A stretch of 64,000 bases of DNA from Andrena cerasifolii (Eukaryota > Arthropoda > Insecta > Hymenoptera > Andrenidae). The stretch is taken from the NCBI RefSeq assembly GCF_050908995.1, contig NC_135119.1, forward strand, positions 20,303,001 to 20,367,000, written 5' to 3'. Under the pieces are notes generated by a model. It searched no databases. It was not told the DNA's origin and saw only the letters and a program-made list of their open reading frames with translations. A program made the position numbers and the translations under genes. This document shows, piece by piece, positions 39,892 to 50,202 of this stretch (the stretch's first letter is position 1; each line of letters begins with the position of its first letter).

Positions 39892-40137
39892 CAGGGCCAG
39901 CGGAACCCATTACGCAAGTTCTGCGCCGCGTAAGGGTGCCAGCCGAAAGGGGTGCTAAGAAACTATATCGCACGCTTAATAATACAGGAATCCAACTCCC
40001 ACATAAACAAAATGTGATTCTTATTTTTATTGTACCTCGTGAAGACAAAACATATTAAATAGAAGACAGTTGCAACAATTTGGGGGTGTCAAGCATTTTC
40101 TTGCATAAGGGCGGCAACCATCCTCACGCCGGCCCTG
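39892..40137. mobile_element. hAT-like MITE, CAGGGCC ends
   Basis: Termini CAGGGCCAGCGG and ACGCCGGCCCTG. Flanks TGTAGATG and GGTAGATG agree at 7 of 8, as a hAT target duplication would. 246 bp. Confidence 0.8.
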
Positions 40138-40418
40138 GGTAGATGCGTACCTACAGGGAAGAAAATAGCTATTACTCCAATAGTTTCTTGCCTCCTTGGT
40201 GGTACGTTCGTGTATATGAATTTTATGCAATACAGGTGTTCCTGTTAGTTTTATAAAAATAAGGAAGGAACGATGTATTTCAAATGGAGGACCCACAGAT
40301 TTTTCAGATGCCTCTGGATTTTATATTGTGAATTTAATATTTAAAAAGAAGTATTTTATTTTGCAACTATAATTACTTAGGCTGTTTTTTTTTATATTGT
40401 TGAGGGTGAGGGCTACTG

Positions 40419-40980
40419 ACAAGGGAACACCGCGAACCCGGACTCACCGATTGGAACGCAACTTTGTTGGTTTTTAGAGTGATTCAAAACAAGAACAATG
40501 GTGTCTTTCATTTGGGCCCTATCGCGCTTTAAGGGGGTGAAAACTAACCTCAAAGTCAAATTGGCACTTCCACTTTTTCGCGTATAACTCTCGAAGTACA
40601 ACAGACAGAAAAAAATGTTTCAAACAAAAGTTTAATGGCGCAATAAGCGCTACAAACTTCCATGAACAAAATTTTGGAAAGAGTTTTTTTCGTCAGTTAT
40701 ATATTTTTTTTTAACTCTTTTCAAAATTTTGTTAATGGAAGTTTGTAGCGCTTATTGCGCCATTAAACTTTTGTTTGAAACATTTTTTTCTGTCTGTTGT
40801 ACTTTGAGAGTTATACGCGAAAAAGTGGAAGTGCCAATTTGACTTTGAGGTTAGTTTTCACCCCCTTAAAGGACGATAGGGCCCAAATGAAAGACACCGT
40901 TGTTCTTGTTTTGAATCATTCTAAAAACCCACAAAGTTGCGTTCCAATCGGTGAGTCCGGGTTCGCGGTGTTCTCTTGTG
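40419..40980. mobile_element. Near-perfect foldback element, about 562 bp
   Basis: Arms of about 270 bp run from AACACCGCGAACCCGGACTC to their inverse. The two mirror-image ORFs inside encode almost the same peptide only because of the palindrome. Confidence 0.9.
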
Positions 40981-41285
40981 AGAAAAAGGCCCCAGCTTGA
41001 GTCTAGTGCGCCTTCTGGAAAATGCGGCCCTGTTTACATGGAAATATGAATATTTTAACCATAGTTTGCTTATTTCACAGCGAATATTGAATATTCCTGC
41101 ACGGATACCACACGTGTGCAGTCGGCATTGCGGTAATCGTAAGAACAAAGGAGAGGAAACAAGCTGGGACGACTTAATTTATTCAGTAAATGGAAAATGT
41201 ATCTTTCACGGGTGCGGAATAAGATGGCGAGAAGAATTTTTCAAACAGGCTTTCCCGATATGTTTGACTAAAGAAATAGAAGAAA

Positions 41286-41494
41286 TCTTAATATATAAAG
41301 CAAAAAATGTTTGTGCGTTTGTCTGTTGCCTAAAAACTTTCGAACGATAAACTCTGGGGTCACGAAATGTGTCGCAGCTCATTAAGCCTTGCTAATCCAG
41401 ATGAATGAGACTATTTTCACAAAAAATTAGTGAAAATATTTTTTTTTTTTTAATAAGAATCTAAATTTCGGACGAAGCCGAGTAGCAAAGCTAG
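41286..41494 (+). mobile_element. Helitron-like element, 209 bp, copy 2
   Basis: Starts TCTTAATATATAAAGC after A; ends CGGACGAAGCCG hairpin, spacer, CTAG before T. Same length as 19856-20064. Confidence 0.7.
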
Positions 41495-42919
41495 TTTTGT
41501 ATAATTAATGCTCCTAATACCTACTGCCTCAGTAATTTCTATGAAATAAAATTGAGTAAAAGAGTGAACTTTCAATTTGAAATAGTGAATCAAAGTGATT
41601 TGTAACTGGGATATTTATACATACGTTTATTTGTCCCTGAAACCTAAACAATTTCAAGATTTTGCACACTACCTTTTCCCCTTTTTAATTGGACGAATAC
41701 AAAAGACCTCATCAATTAATAAAACTATCCCAAATTAGGATTCATGTAATACGTACATGTACAATGCACTTATCTTTTATTATTCACCGCAAAATTCGAA
41801 AAAACTTTAAAAAAAAAGGACTCTCTTCAACTCTTTAGTTGAATTAATCCTTTTATTTTATTTTTGCTTGGGAATTTCCAATCATATCGCCGTGAGTGCG
41901 ATGACCGAACAGAACATTCATTGGCTTTTGGCATGAAGGGGAAGATCCCGCAAGGCAGTTCGTTCGAGATTAATTGCCAGGAATCCATTTTTTGGTATAA
42001 CACGGAGTATTTTTCCGTCTGATAATTTCGCTCCGCCAATTATCAGTAGCTGGCTTACTGGAAGAGAAGAAACCATAGAGAGCGACCGATGGAAATTTAT
42101 TCATTCAACGCAACTGGCAATGACGATGTAGCGATAAATGCCGTGCCTCCAATACCGCTTTGTTTTGCTTCACTTTTACTGTGAAATAAGTAAAACGTAT
42201 CGAAAGACAACGCCTACTTTCATGCCACCGTTTAATATGAATCATAATATTCATTTATTCATACATATTACCGGCATTGAACATAAGAAAGTCACAGCAT
42301 TGAAATAAATAAATCAACTATTGAAGGAAATAATGAAAACGTGTTTACTTCACGTCAGTAAACACGTTTACGTACTTCGTAAATCAATTGAGGGCTCGGA
42401 TGCAATAAGGGGACTACTTAGCGCTCGAAAATGGGAAAATAATTGTCCAAACTCTAAGAAATATTGGAAAATTAAATGTTGTTAAACTGTATTTTAAAAA
42501 ATATAGTGTTGCAAAGCTCGTCACGACACACATTTTTTCTATTTACAGTTTGTTTATTGAATCGTTACTATTCGAGCTAAAAATTATAAAGACAAAATTT
42601 TTCATCGTCCAAAATCATTATTTCTTTAAACATAAATTGCGATAACTCGAGTAAATATTAAGGGATCGTTATGAGACTTGAAACATAAAACTCAGAAAAC
42701 TCTAGCGAAGCCTTAAAATGTATACACAAAACCCTTATGTTAAAAAATGTAATAATACTTATTTAAAAAGTAATACTGGACATAAATCATGTTTTTCAAC
42801 GTTCGCCGTTAAAAAGTATCGAGGCAATTTTGAGGTACGTATAACTTGCAGCGACAAAGTTTTTCCTTACTATACAAGGAAGATTTTCACCAATTTTCAC
42901 ACTGATTAGTAAATAATTT
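41495..42919. other. No gene seen
   Basis: AT-rich DNA with short ORFs only. Confidence 0.4.
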
Positions 42920-43039
42920 TAGAAAATATGGCGATATATATAAATCTCGCGCGTCACCAACAGTTAGCAGCCGCGTATAATGTGCTACTTACAATTAGTT
43001 GGTGCCGCCCGGGATTTATATATATCGTCATATTTTCTA
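42920..43039. mobile_element. Short palindromic MITE, 120 bp
   Basis: Arms TAGAAAATATGGCGATATAT and the inverse ending CGTCATATTTTCTA, with GGTGACGC/GGTGCCGC blocks inside. Confidence 0.75.
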
Positions 43040-44547
43040 CAAGTCTTTAACACTATTCCTACCGACACTTCACGTATACCTATTCCTACCGCGACCGGTC
43101 GAATGACCGGTCTTTAGTAACCCAGACCTTTTCCCTCATATTATCCTTAAACGAGAGGGTAGATATCTGAAATGTTACGGAATGGTGTTTCAGCTGATAA
43201 AGAATATTTAGCAAACAATAACAACCAAATTTGTCACGGGGGCCGTTTACTCGTACTTACCTTGCTACACTCTTTATAGAAATAAGTACAGATTGTGTTT
43301 CAATAAAAATCTATTATTAAACGGAATTATGCAACATGTTTCTTAAAATTAGTCGTAACATTCAGACCGTTTTAGATGTTAACTGATTTCGATAAGATTT
43401 ATTTTTAATTCCTACCACTCGTAGCATTGTAATCTTATTTTAGACTGAATCGATAACGTTGGGTGTGACACGAAAATGGTAAGGGAGCTCGCGAGCCCCC
43501 CCGACTGTGTGACGCAAAATTATATTGCGTGATAGATCTATCCTGTACCTAGTCTATGGTGATAGGTCTATCGTATACCTGGCTTAGAGCATATATGCTA
43601 CGCTCTAAGATACCTGGTCTGTGGCTCTGGCATCATGGGATGGACGCCTCTTTTCGGGCAATGTATGATATCGACCTCTGTACGATGGAGCTGCAACCAA
43701 CGGAGGCGTGAATGTCGGTAATAGATTCTAGCATGTCAACATTTTAATTGCATGTACGGAATTACAATTTCGCGTAGTAGTAATCTGAATCAAGCAGTTA
43801 TTCGAAAGCCTGAATCCCTAATTCGAATGTAAATAAATTCAGAACCTAGAGACGAAAATTTGATAACGAATCTTTAAAGACTATTTACAGTAGATGTCTG
43901 AGTCTGAAATATGAAAAGTATTTTATAATTAGGATGAACAGGCATATACAGTTTGTATTTAAAGCTAAGCTAATTTCAACGACAATGCAACAGGAATGAA
44001 AGATTCTATCGAATATATACATCGTTCAAGATACTTGTGAAGTTCCATCATTTGGAGCTGATTTCAGATAAATAGATATACTTACCTACATAAATTCACG
44101 TTGTAGCACGTTAATTGAATTTAACCGCTTAAAAAAGTAACCTCTTTTATGTCATCGTTGACTTATTTAAACATCTTGTTCATACTAAAAACTTACTGAA
44201 ATATTTAAATTTGCGTATTTATTTATTCCCAAGTCTATTGTTTTAAAGTAAGTAAATTTATCGATTTCTAATGCAATTTCTAAAACTACGTGTAGGGGTT
44301 ACAGTTTCTGGATTTCACGTGTAAAGTGACAAGATATACGCATTGTACAGAAATATATAATTATACATAAGTCGATTCTAAATTTCCTTCGTTCTAAATT
44401 TCTCTGTTGTGTTTCCATCTTGTGCAGATCATAATTACGCACAATTCGAGCTGTGTAGAAAGCTAAAAGGTACAGATGTTTCCTTTACAGTATGAACACA
44501 TATTTGTAACTCTTTAGAACATCAACCAATCTGCAGACGATCCTCTG
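43040..44547. other. Upstream region of ALKBH8, possible repeat remnant
   Basis: TTCCTACCGCGACCGGTCGA at 43.08 kb and repeated TACCTGG(T/C)CT near 43.5-43.6 kb look repeat-derived, but no ends could be fixed. The ALKBH8 promoter must lie near the right end. Confidence 0.3.
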
Positions 44548-47500
44548 ATGCTGAACATAATGGGTGAAAAGTTATCTAAAAAGAGTCATCGTAAACAGAA
44601 GCGAGCCTACCATAGGCTCATTAGGGACATGAACATTAAATGTTGTGATAATCCTACAAAGGTTAATATTTAAGTAAAATAATTAAATACTTTATAGGAG
44701 GTCCTAGTACCATGCAGAAAATATAACAAAAATTATATATTTTATTTCATAATTTTTTCATAGTACGTGATGATTTGTAACGCTGGTCTAGTAACTGGCT
44801 TTCAAAGAGTAGCCTTACAGAATATTATAGACCCACTGGTCAGTGAATACAATATAATAATGCTGCCAAATAAATCGTATTGTTTTATTGAGTTTCACTC
44901 AGTTGAAGACGCTATAACTATGTACGATACAATTCATGGGCATAAAGTTAACGAAGGAAGCGTGCCGTTGTACGCATCGTTTACAGAATCAGGTATACAA
45001 TTTAATTTCAACTTAAAACACATAGGGTAAAGGTACCAGTAGCTGACCATGTATCAGTAGCTGACAACTTTTCAGAAAAACGTGAAAAATAAGGTTTTTA
45101 GAAATGGCAAACTGTGGGTATTAGGAGCCACGGCTCGCTGCTGAAAAGAGATAGGGTAAACCAACCAGTAATTGACCGCATACCAGTGAATGGCCATTAG
45201 GCAAAGAAATGTCAATTATAAATTTAAAAATTATTATATGTTTATAAATGGAGTGTAGTTGCACTTTTAATATCCCGTATTTTTAGTTACGCGTATTAAG
45301 CAAACATTAATAAGTACAATTATTCTTATTAAAAGTATGCGGTCATTTACTGGATCCATAGATTCAACAATTCGGTCATTCACTGGTTGGTTTACCCTAG
45401 TTGTAATTCTAAAAACCTTATTTTTCACGTTTTTCTGAATAGTCAACTACTGATGCATGGTCAACTACTGGTACCTTTACACTATTTTATTACATTTCTA
45501 GATAAATTCAAATACCAGAAAAGATTTATCATAATGTAATTTCAGTTCCCCAGTTAGATCACCAGCAGTTATCATCCAGTTTACCTCCCGGCCTTAAATT
45601 GATAGAAGATATAGTAACCGCAGAAGAAGAAAAGTTTTTGTTGAATACGATTAACTGGAACAACGAAGGTACTGTAGGCCTCATAATCTTTGAGAGAAAT
45701 ATTACGGATTATTAAATATAAATCTGTGATCAGGATCGTCCGACTTGAAACATAGGAAAGTTAAACATTTCGGATATGAATTTAAATACAATTCGAACAA
45801 AGTGGACCCCGATGAACCGATCGCACCTATTCCCGAAGACTATCGATTTTTACAAACACTGTTAAAAAAGCATCACAATGTGCCATACGAGTACGATCAA
45901 TTAACGATTAATCATTACCTACCTGGTCAAGGTATAGTCTGAGATATTCACTTTTCGAAGCAGTGATTTTGTAGAAATGTGGATGAAATAATTATATTTT
46001 ATGATTTAAGGGATCCCTCCACATATCGACACGCACAGTGTGTTCGAAGATAGTATACTGTCTCTGTCGTTGGGTTCGGCTTGTATCATGGATTTTAAAC
46101 GTGAGAATGACAGAGCCACTGTTCTTTTACCTCCGCGTTCGTTATTAATTATGTCAGGGGAGGCTCGATACGCGTGGTCGCATGGAATTTGCCCCAGACA
46201 TAGCGACATAGTAGAAACTACCAATGGAATTACAACACAGGGACGAGGAACGAGGGTGTCGTTCACATTTCGAAAAGTGCGCAGAGGTAATTGCTTTTGC
46301 ACTTTTCCAGAGTATTGCGATACGAAGCGAAATTACGCCGCTACTCTCATCGATGACAAGACAGCCACAGGAATAGAAAACTCTTATGTGCACGAAGTAC
46401 GTGGTATAAAGCATGTTCTATATTTAATTTCACTTTATTCGCAGGAAATTATCGAATAAATTTTGTGCGTAGGTTTACGAAAAGATTTCAAACCACTTTG
46501 ATGAAACCAGACACAGACAGTGGCCCAATGTGGTAATCTTTCTCCAGTCCTTAAGTCCAGGCGATATCCTATTAGACGTTGGTTGTGGGAACGGCAAATA
46601 CCTTCATGAAGAGAAACAAGTATTTAAGGTACGCACTGCTTGTCTGCTTTGTGTTCCTTAGGGTGGCTCTTACTTTCGACTTTTGAATTTTCTCCAGGGC
46701 ACTCTCCAGAATAGTTCCAAATAATTAAAAAAAAATCCGTGTAAAGTTTGAGCTCAATCGGATAACGGGAAAGGGTGCCTCTGGGTCCTTAATCATTTAA
46801 ATCATTATTTAACGGCTCGCGAAGTCGATTTTATATAATATCCTCCAAGTTATTGATTAAACCAAAAAATGTGTCAAGCAAAAGTGGTAGATCCAGGCAA
46901 GAAGCATCTTTTATGTTATATATAAAAAGTGTTCTAGAAGCATTTAAAATTTAAACTTTTAAAATTTGAGGAAAAAAAGTTTTTTTTAGTTTTTCGGACT
47001 TTTTTCAAAAACCGTTTGGCGCAGAAGAAAAAGTAATACAACATAAAAGATGCTCCTTGTCCGGATCTACAACTTTTGTTTGACACATATTTTTATTTAA
47101 TCAATAACTTGAAGGATATTATATAAAATAGACTTAGCGAGCTGTTAAATAATGATTTAAATGTTTAAGGGACCAGGGGCACCCTTTCCCATTATCCGAT
47201 CGAGCTCAAACTTTACACGATTTTTTTTTAATTATTTGGAAGTATTCTGGAGGATGCCCCAAATAAAATATTGGGAAAAAATTTACCAAAAGTAAATAAG
47301 AGCCACCCTAGTGTTCCTGCTGTGTAAGAGAAATCCGTAACAAAGAAATGTAATATCGTAGGTGGGATGTGATCGAAGTGAGAAATTGATGAAAATATGC
47401 CGTGAGAAAGGATTTGAAGTATTCCTATCGGACTGTTTATACCTGCCGTACAGAGATAATAGTTTAGACGCAGCAATAAGTATAGCGGTAATTCATCATC

Positions 47501-47904
47501 TTTCGACTCGCGAAAGAAGGAAACGAGCAATTTCTGAGTTAGTACGAGTTCTTAGGCCAAATGGAAGGTGCTTAATTTATGTATGGGCGAAGGAACAAGA
47601 GAAGAATTCTACTCAGACGGCTTATTTAAAATATAACACAAGTAAAAAGGAAAACAAAACTTTGTGTACGCAAAAATTGACGGAGTATGGCGTAACGTTA
47701 CCGGTCCACGAAAATCGTACAAAGTTTACATTTACGGATATGCTTGTTCCATGGAAAAAGAAGGGAGGAGGAGACTTCCTTAGATACTATCATGTTTTCG
47801 AAGAAAATGAATTACCACAGTTGTGCTCGCAAGTGGCTGCCTGTGTAATAAAAGAGGTATATTACGATCAAGGAAATTGGTGTGTAATTTTACAGAAGAG
47901 ATGA
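44548..47904 (+). CDS. ALKBH8: ALKBH8: tRNA wobble-uridine methyltransferase/hydroxylase, 7 exons
   Basis: Known ALKBH8 methylates carboxymethyluridine at the tRNA wobble position to mcm5U and hydroxylates it through its AlkB domain. Exons: 44548-44661, 44764-44992, 45546-45668, 45734-45931, 46011-46396, 46473-46628 and 47362-47904; total 1749 nt, 582 aa, phases consistent. The basic N-terminus is followed by an RRM (about 39-114). In the AlkB domain the iron ligands H226, D228 and H279 and 2-oxoglutarate arginines R303 and R309 are present. A Cys cluster follows (C316, C318, C324), then the methyltransferase with SAM motif DVGCGNGKYL (385-394), GCDRS, IAVIHHL and the C-terminal YYDQGNWCVIL. 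The human order is kept, but the linker in the methyltransferase is shorter. ATG 44548 was chosen because the frame has a stop at 44515; TTTAG before 44518 could also be an acceptor. Introns 2 and 6 consist mostly of transposons. Confidence 0.95.
45025..45482. mobile_element. TA-flanked MITE in ALKBH8 intron 2 (outer)
   Basis: Ends GGGTAAAGGTACCAGTAG and inverse (one change), TA on both sides. Interrupted by a second MITE at 45154. Confidence 0.9.
45154..45397. mobile_element. TA-flanked MITE nested in the 45025 element
   Basis: Ends GGGTAAACCAACCAG and inverse. Same family as 12930-13330 but lacks about 157 bp of its interior. Confidence 0.9.
46659..47310. mobile_element. Foldback element with 8-bp target duplication, ALKBH8 intron 6
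   Basis: Ends TAGGGTGGCTC and GAGCCACCCTA, flanked by perfect GTGTTCCT copies at 46651-46658 and 47311-47318. Arms about 300 bp long. Confidence 0.95.
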
Positions 47905-47910
47905 AATAAA
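47905..47910 (+). terminator. Candidate polyadenylation signal of ALKBH8
   Basis: An AATAAA hexamer directly follows the TGA stop at 47902-47904. If it is used, the 3' UTR is extremely short. Other A-rich sites lie further on, so this is only a candidate. Confidence 0.4.
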
Positions 47911-48236
47911 TTGACTAAAAAGGAAAATGTCTATTAATAACCATTGTACTTGAACATATTTATAAATATTGTTGCAACGGAGAGTTCTCTCGGCGGGCAT
48001 CGTAACACATCCGAAGGAAAATGAAGGACACAAATAGAACAGGGGAACACAAAGAACTGTATTGAATACAAAGTACAGTAAATCTATAAAGATAATTATG
48101 GTCTCAGCCCTTCTGCATTTGATGGCGTCTGGTATTCGAGTGACTGCTTGACAGGCAATTGATCCGATCGCCTTCTTCGTCGTCTTCTTATCGTTGTCGC
48201 GAGCACCAGTAGGCCTTAAACTCTTGTCCATAGGGT

Positions 48237-48526
48237 AGAGCTGTTCGAGTGCTCGAATATTCGGGCGGCTTGAAATTCGGACAGAGCCAGTACTCCGTTT
48301 CCGAGCCGAGCCGGGTAGTACCCGTAAAATCCAGGTAGCTCGAATCTTTTCGGGCGGCTTAAAAATCCAGGTGTTCCAAACCGTTTCGGACTACCTGGAT
48401 TTTTCAAGCCGCTCGAAAAGATTCGAGGTATCCGGATTTTTCGGACCGCCCGGATTTTACGGGTACCCGGCCCGGCCCGGTCGGCCCTGGCTCGGCTCGC
48501 TTTATTCGAGTACCCGAACAGCTCTA
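48237..48526. mobile_element. GC-rich hAT-like foldback MITE
   Basis: Ends AGAGCTGTTCG and CGAACAGCTCT. Flanks CATAGGGT and TATAGGGT agree at 7 of 8. Interior full of CGGGC/CCCGG palindromes. Lies between ALKBH8 and the HMG-box gene. Confidence 0.8.
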
Positions 48527-48615
48527 TATAGGGTGCTCGCAACAATATTAAAGTCAGAAAAGAAATTAAGAGGGGACAAGGAGACGAAAATTATAATGCT
48601 TTAAATGATTTTACC

Positions 48616-48621
48616 TTTATT
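48616..48621 (-). terminator. Candidate polyadenylation signal for the HMG-box gene
   Basis: AATAAA on the minus strand (TTTATT on plus), about 585 bp downstream of the HMG-box gene's stop. Distance makes it only a possible 3' end. Confidence 0.2.
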
Positions 48622-48829
48622 GGAAAAAGAACAAAATACATGGATTATGTGTATTCTATACAGGGTTTTATATATTAATAGTCCCTGATACCTAGTTTCA
48701 TCATTATAAACATGAATAATGCGTAATTAGACAAGACAAGTGCACTGTACAAAGCTCACTCTGCTTGACTTTTACTCGCTATTGTGCTTCAGTTGTATAA
48801 TATATTTAATAGCAATATAGATTATCATT

Positions 48830-48905
48830 ATTATCCATAATAATAATATTATTATTATCATCTGCATCAGTTTCATTATTATTACTATTGATATTAATAT
48901 TAATT
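48830..48905. repeat. ATT/AAT simple repeat
   Basis: Imperfect ATT and AAT triplets around AATAATAATATTATTATTAT, forming a palindromic low-complexity tract. Confidence 0.8.
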
Positions 48906-49204
48906 ACTTGTATTAGGTATCGTTTGTAAATATATTAGCACACCTTATTCACAAAAAAAATAGTATCCCAATTACAAAATTAACGTGCAAAGATAGTTGT
49001 TTCCAAATTGTTATTCGCAACGATTGTGGCCAGATCTTGTATCGAGTGTAATTTTCTTTTTCCGTTAATGTCAACAGTGTACATAATATATACAACGACT
49101 GACAATACTAAACTATTAGTAAAATTGTTATATGTTTTCAATTGGCGAGTGCTTGGTTTTGGACAAAAGTATACTGTCCTTTCTTCCATATTTCATTCAA
49201 AAAC

Positions 49205-50202
49205 TTATACAGGTCCAACTTCCTCCGGATCATAGTTTTTTACTCTTTTGTTGTACGCAATTATTTCCTAAATGATTGAATTATTAAATGTGGTGAACTT
49301 GAATTTTTTTTTTCATGAAAATCAGAACATTTGCTCGGTCACTTAACGTCATACTTACTCTTTCATATCTGGCTCTGTCTTCTTCTGCTATTGCCATATA
49401 CTTTGATTTCGTTTGAAGATCTGTACTCATCCACAGTTTACCCAACTCTTTGGCGATATCACCCACCCCCATTTCTGGATGTAGTTCCCTCATCTTCCCG
49501 CGTAATTCTTGGCAGAAATAGAAGAATGCAGACCTGAAACAACACTTGTGAGCAAAACATCGAACGCCGATTTAAAACGCAAACACGTACAATGCTCTTT
49601 TAGGCGCATCTTTGTCCCTGTATCTTTTTGTTCCCCTACGCGTCGGCTTCTCCGTCTCTTCGTGGCCCACGTAATGTCTGTCGTAATAATGCATTTTCTT
49701 ATTGCAATGTGCTCCGTCCTCGAGATGTACGATCTAGGAATACAATATAATCCTGTCAACGTCTACCTCGCCGCTATATAAACTCTTGTTCGAGTCTCTC
49801 GACGCGAGCTTACCTCGTTCTTCACCGGTACTGCGTTTATAATAAAATTTTTGCTTTGCATGTTCGACCATTTTGCTTGATTGTTCGAAACGTTGGACAC
49901 GTTTCCAGGCTTCATCACCGACTCTCCGCCACACTCTATAAGTGAAGCGATCGGTTGTTTATGGATCCACAAATTAATACAACTCTCCTCTATTTACATT
50001 TACCGGTATCGTACTTTTATATGTCAGTTGTATCGAATAATGCGACTTGGCGCATCTTTCGCGTAAATCTATTGAAGCATACTAAGATTTTACCTGGCGT
50101 CATATTTGTTTGACCGACAATCATTGTGTCTCTCATTCCAGAATTTAAAGAATTATCACCAGTCTTTGTAAGATAAACATTCTTCCTGTCAGACGATTCC
50201 AT
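49205..50202 (-). CDS. HMG-box (HMGB/DSP1-like) chromatin protein, 5 exons
   Basis: Predicted nuclear DNA-bending protein with one HMG box. Exons on the minus strand: 50202-50094, 49935-49814, 49733-49591, 49533-49359 and 49267-49205; total 612 nt, 203 aa, with phases 1, 0, 2, 0. Residues 1-100 are low in recognisable motifs. A basic stretch (KPTRRGTKRYRDKD) leads into the box at about 120-188, with PKRALSAFFYFCQELRGK, then PEMGVGDIAKELGKLW and KSKYMAIAEEDRARYER, ending EIIAYNKRVKNYD. These match the second (B) box of HMGB/DSP1 proteins closely. The usual A box and the acidic tail are missing: the protein ends in DPEEVGPV. It is therefore a short single-box paralogue rather than canonical DSP1, and the exact orthologue is not known. 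It converges on ALKBH8, with about 1.3 kb between their stop codons. Confidence 0.85.

Noticed and set aside
40413..41000. Two ORFs on opposite strands with almost the same protein
   Set aside because: They are the two arms of one palindrome read outward, not duplicated genes.
45486..45530. Acceptor TTTCTAG before 45502 as start of ALKBH8 exon 3
   Set aside because: It leads to an in-frame stop within 12 codons. The acceptor ending at 45545 gives the conserved LPPGL segment.
49734..49934. Alternative HMG-like frame (WKRVQRFEQSSKMVEH) as the true exon 2
   Set aside because: The phases of exon 1 (1) and exon 3 (0) fit the other frame. The alternative needs poor acceptors.
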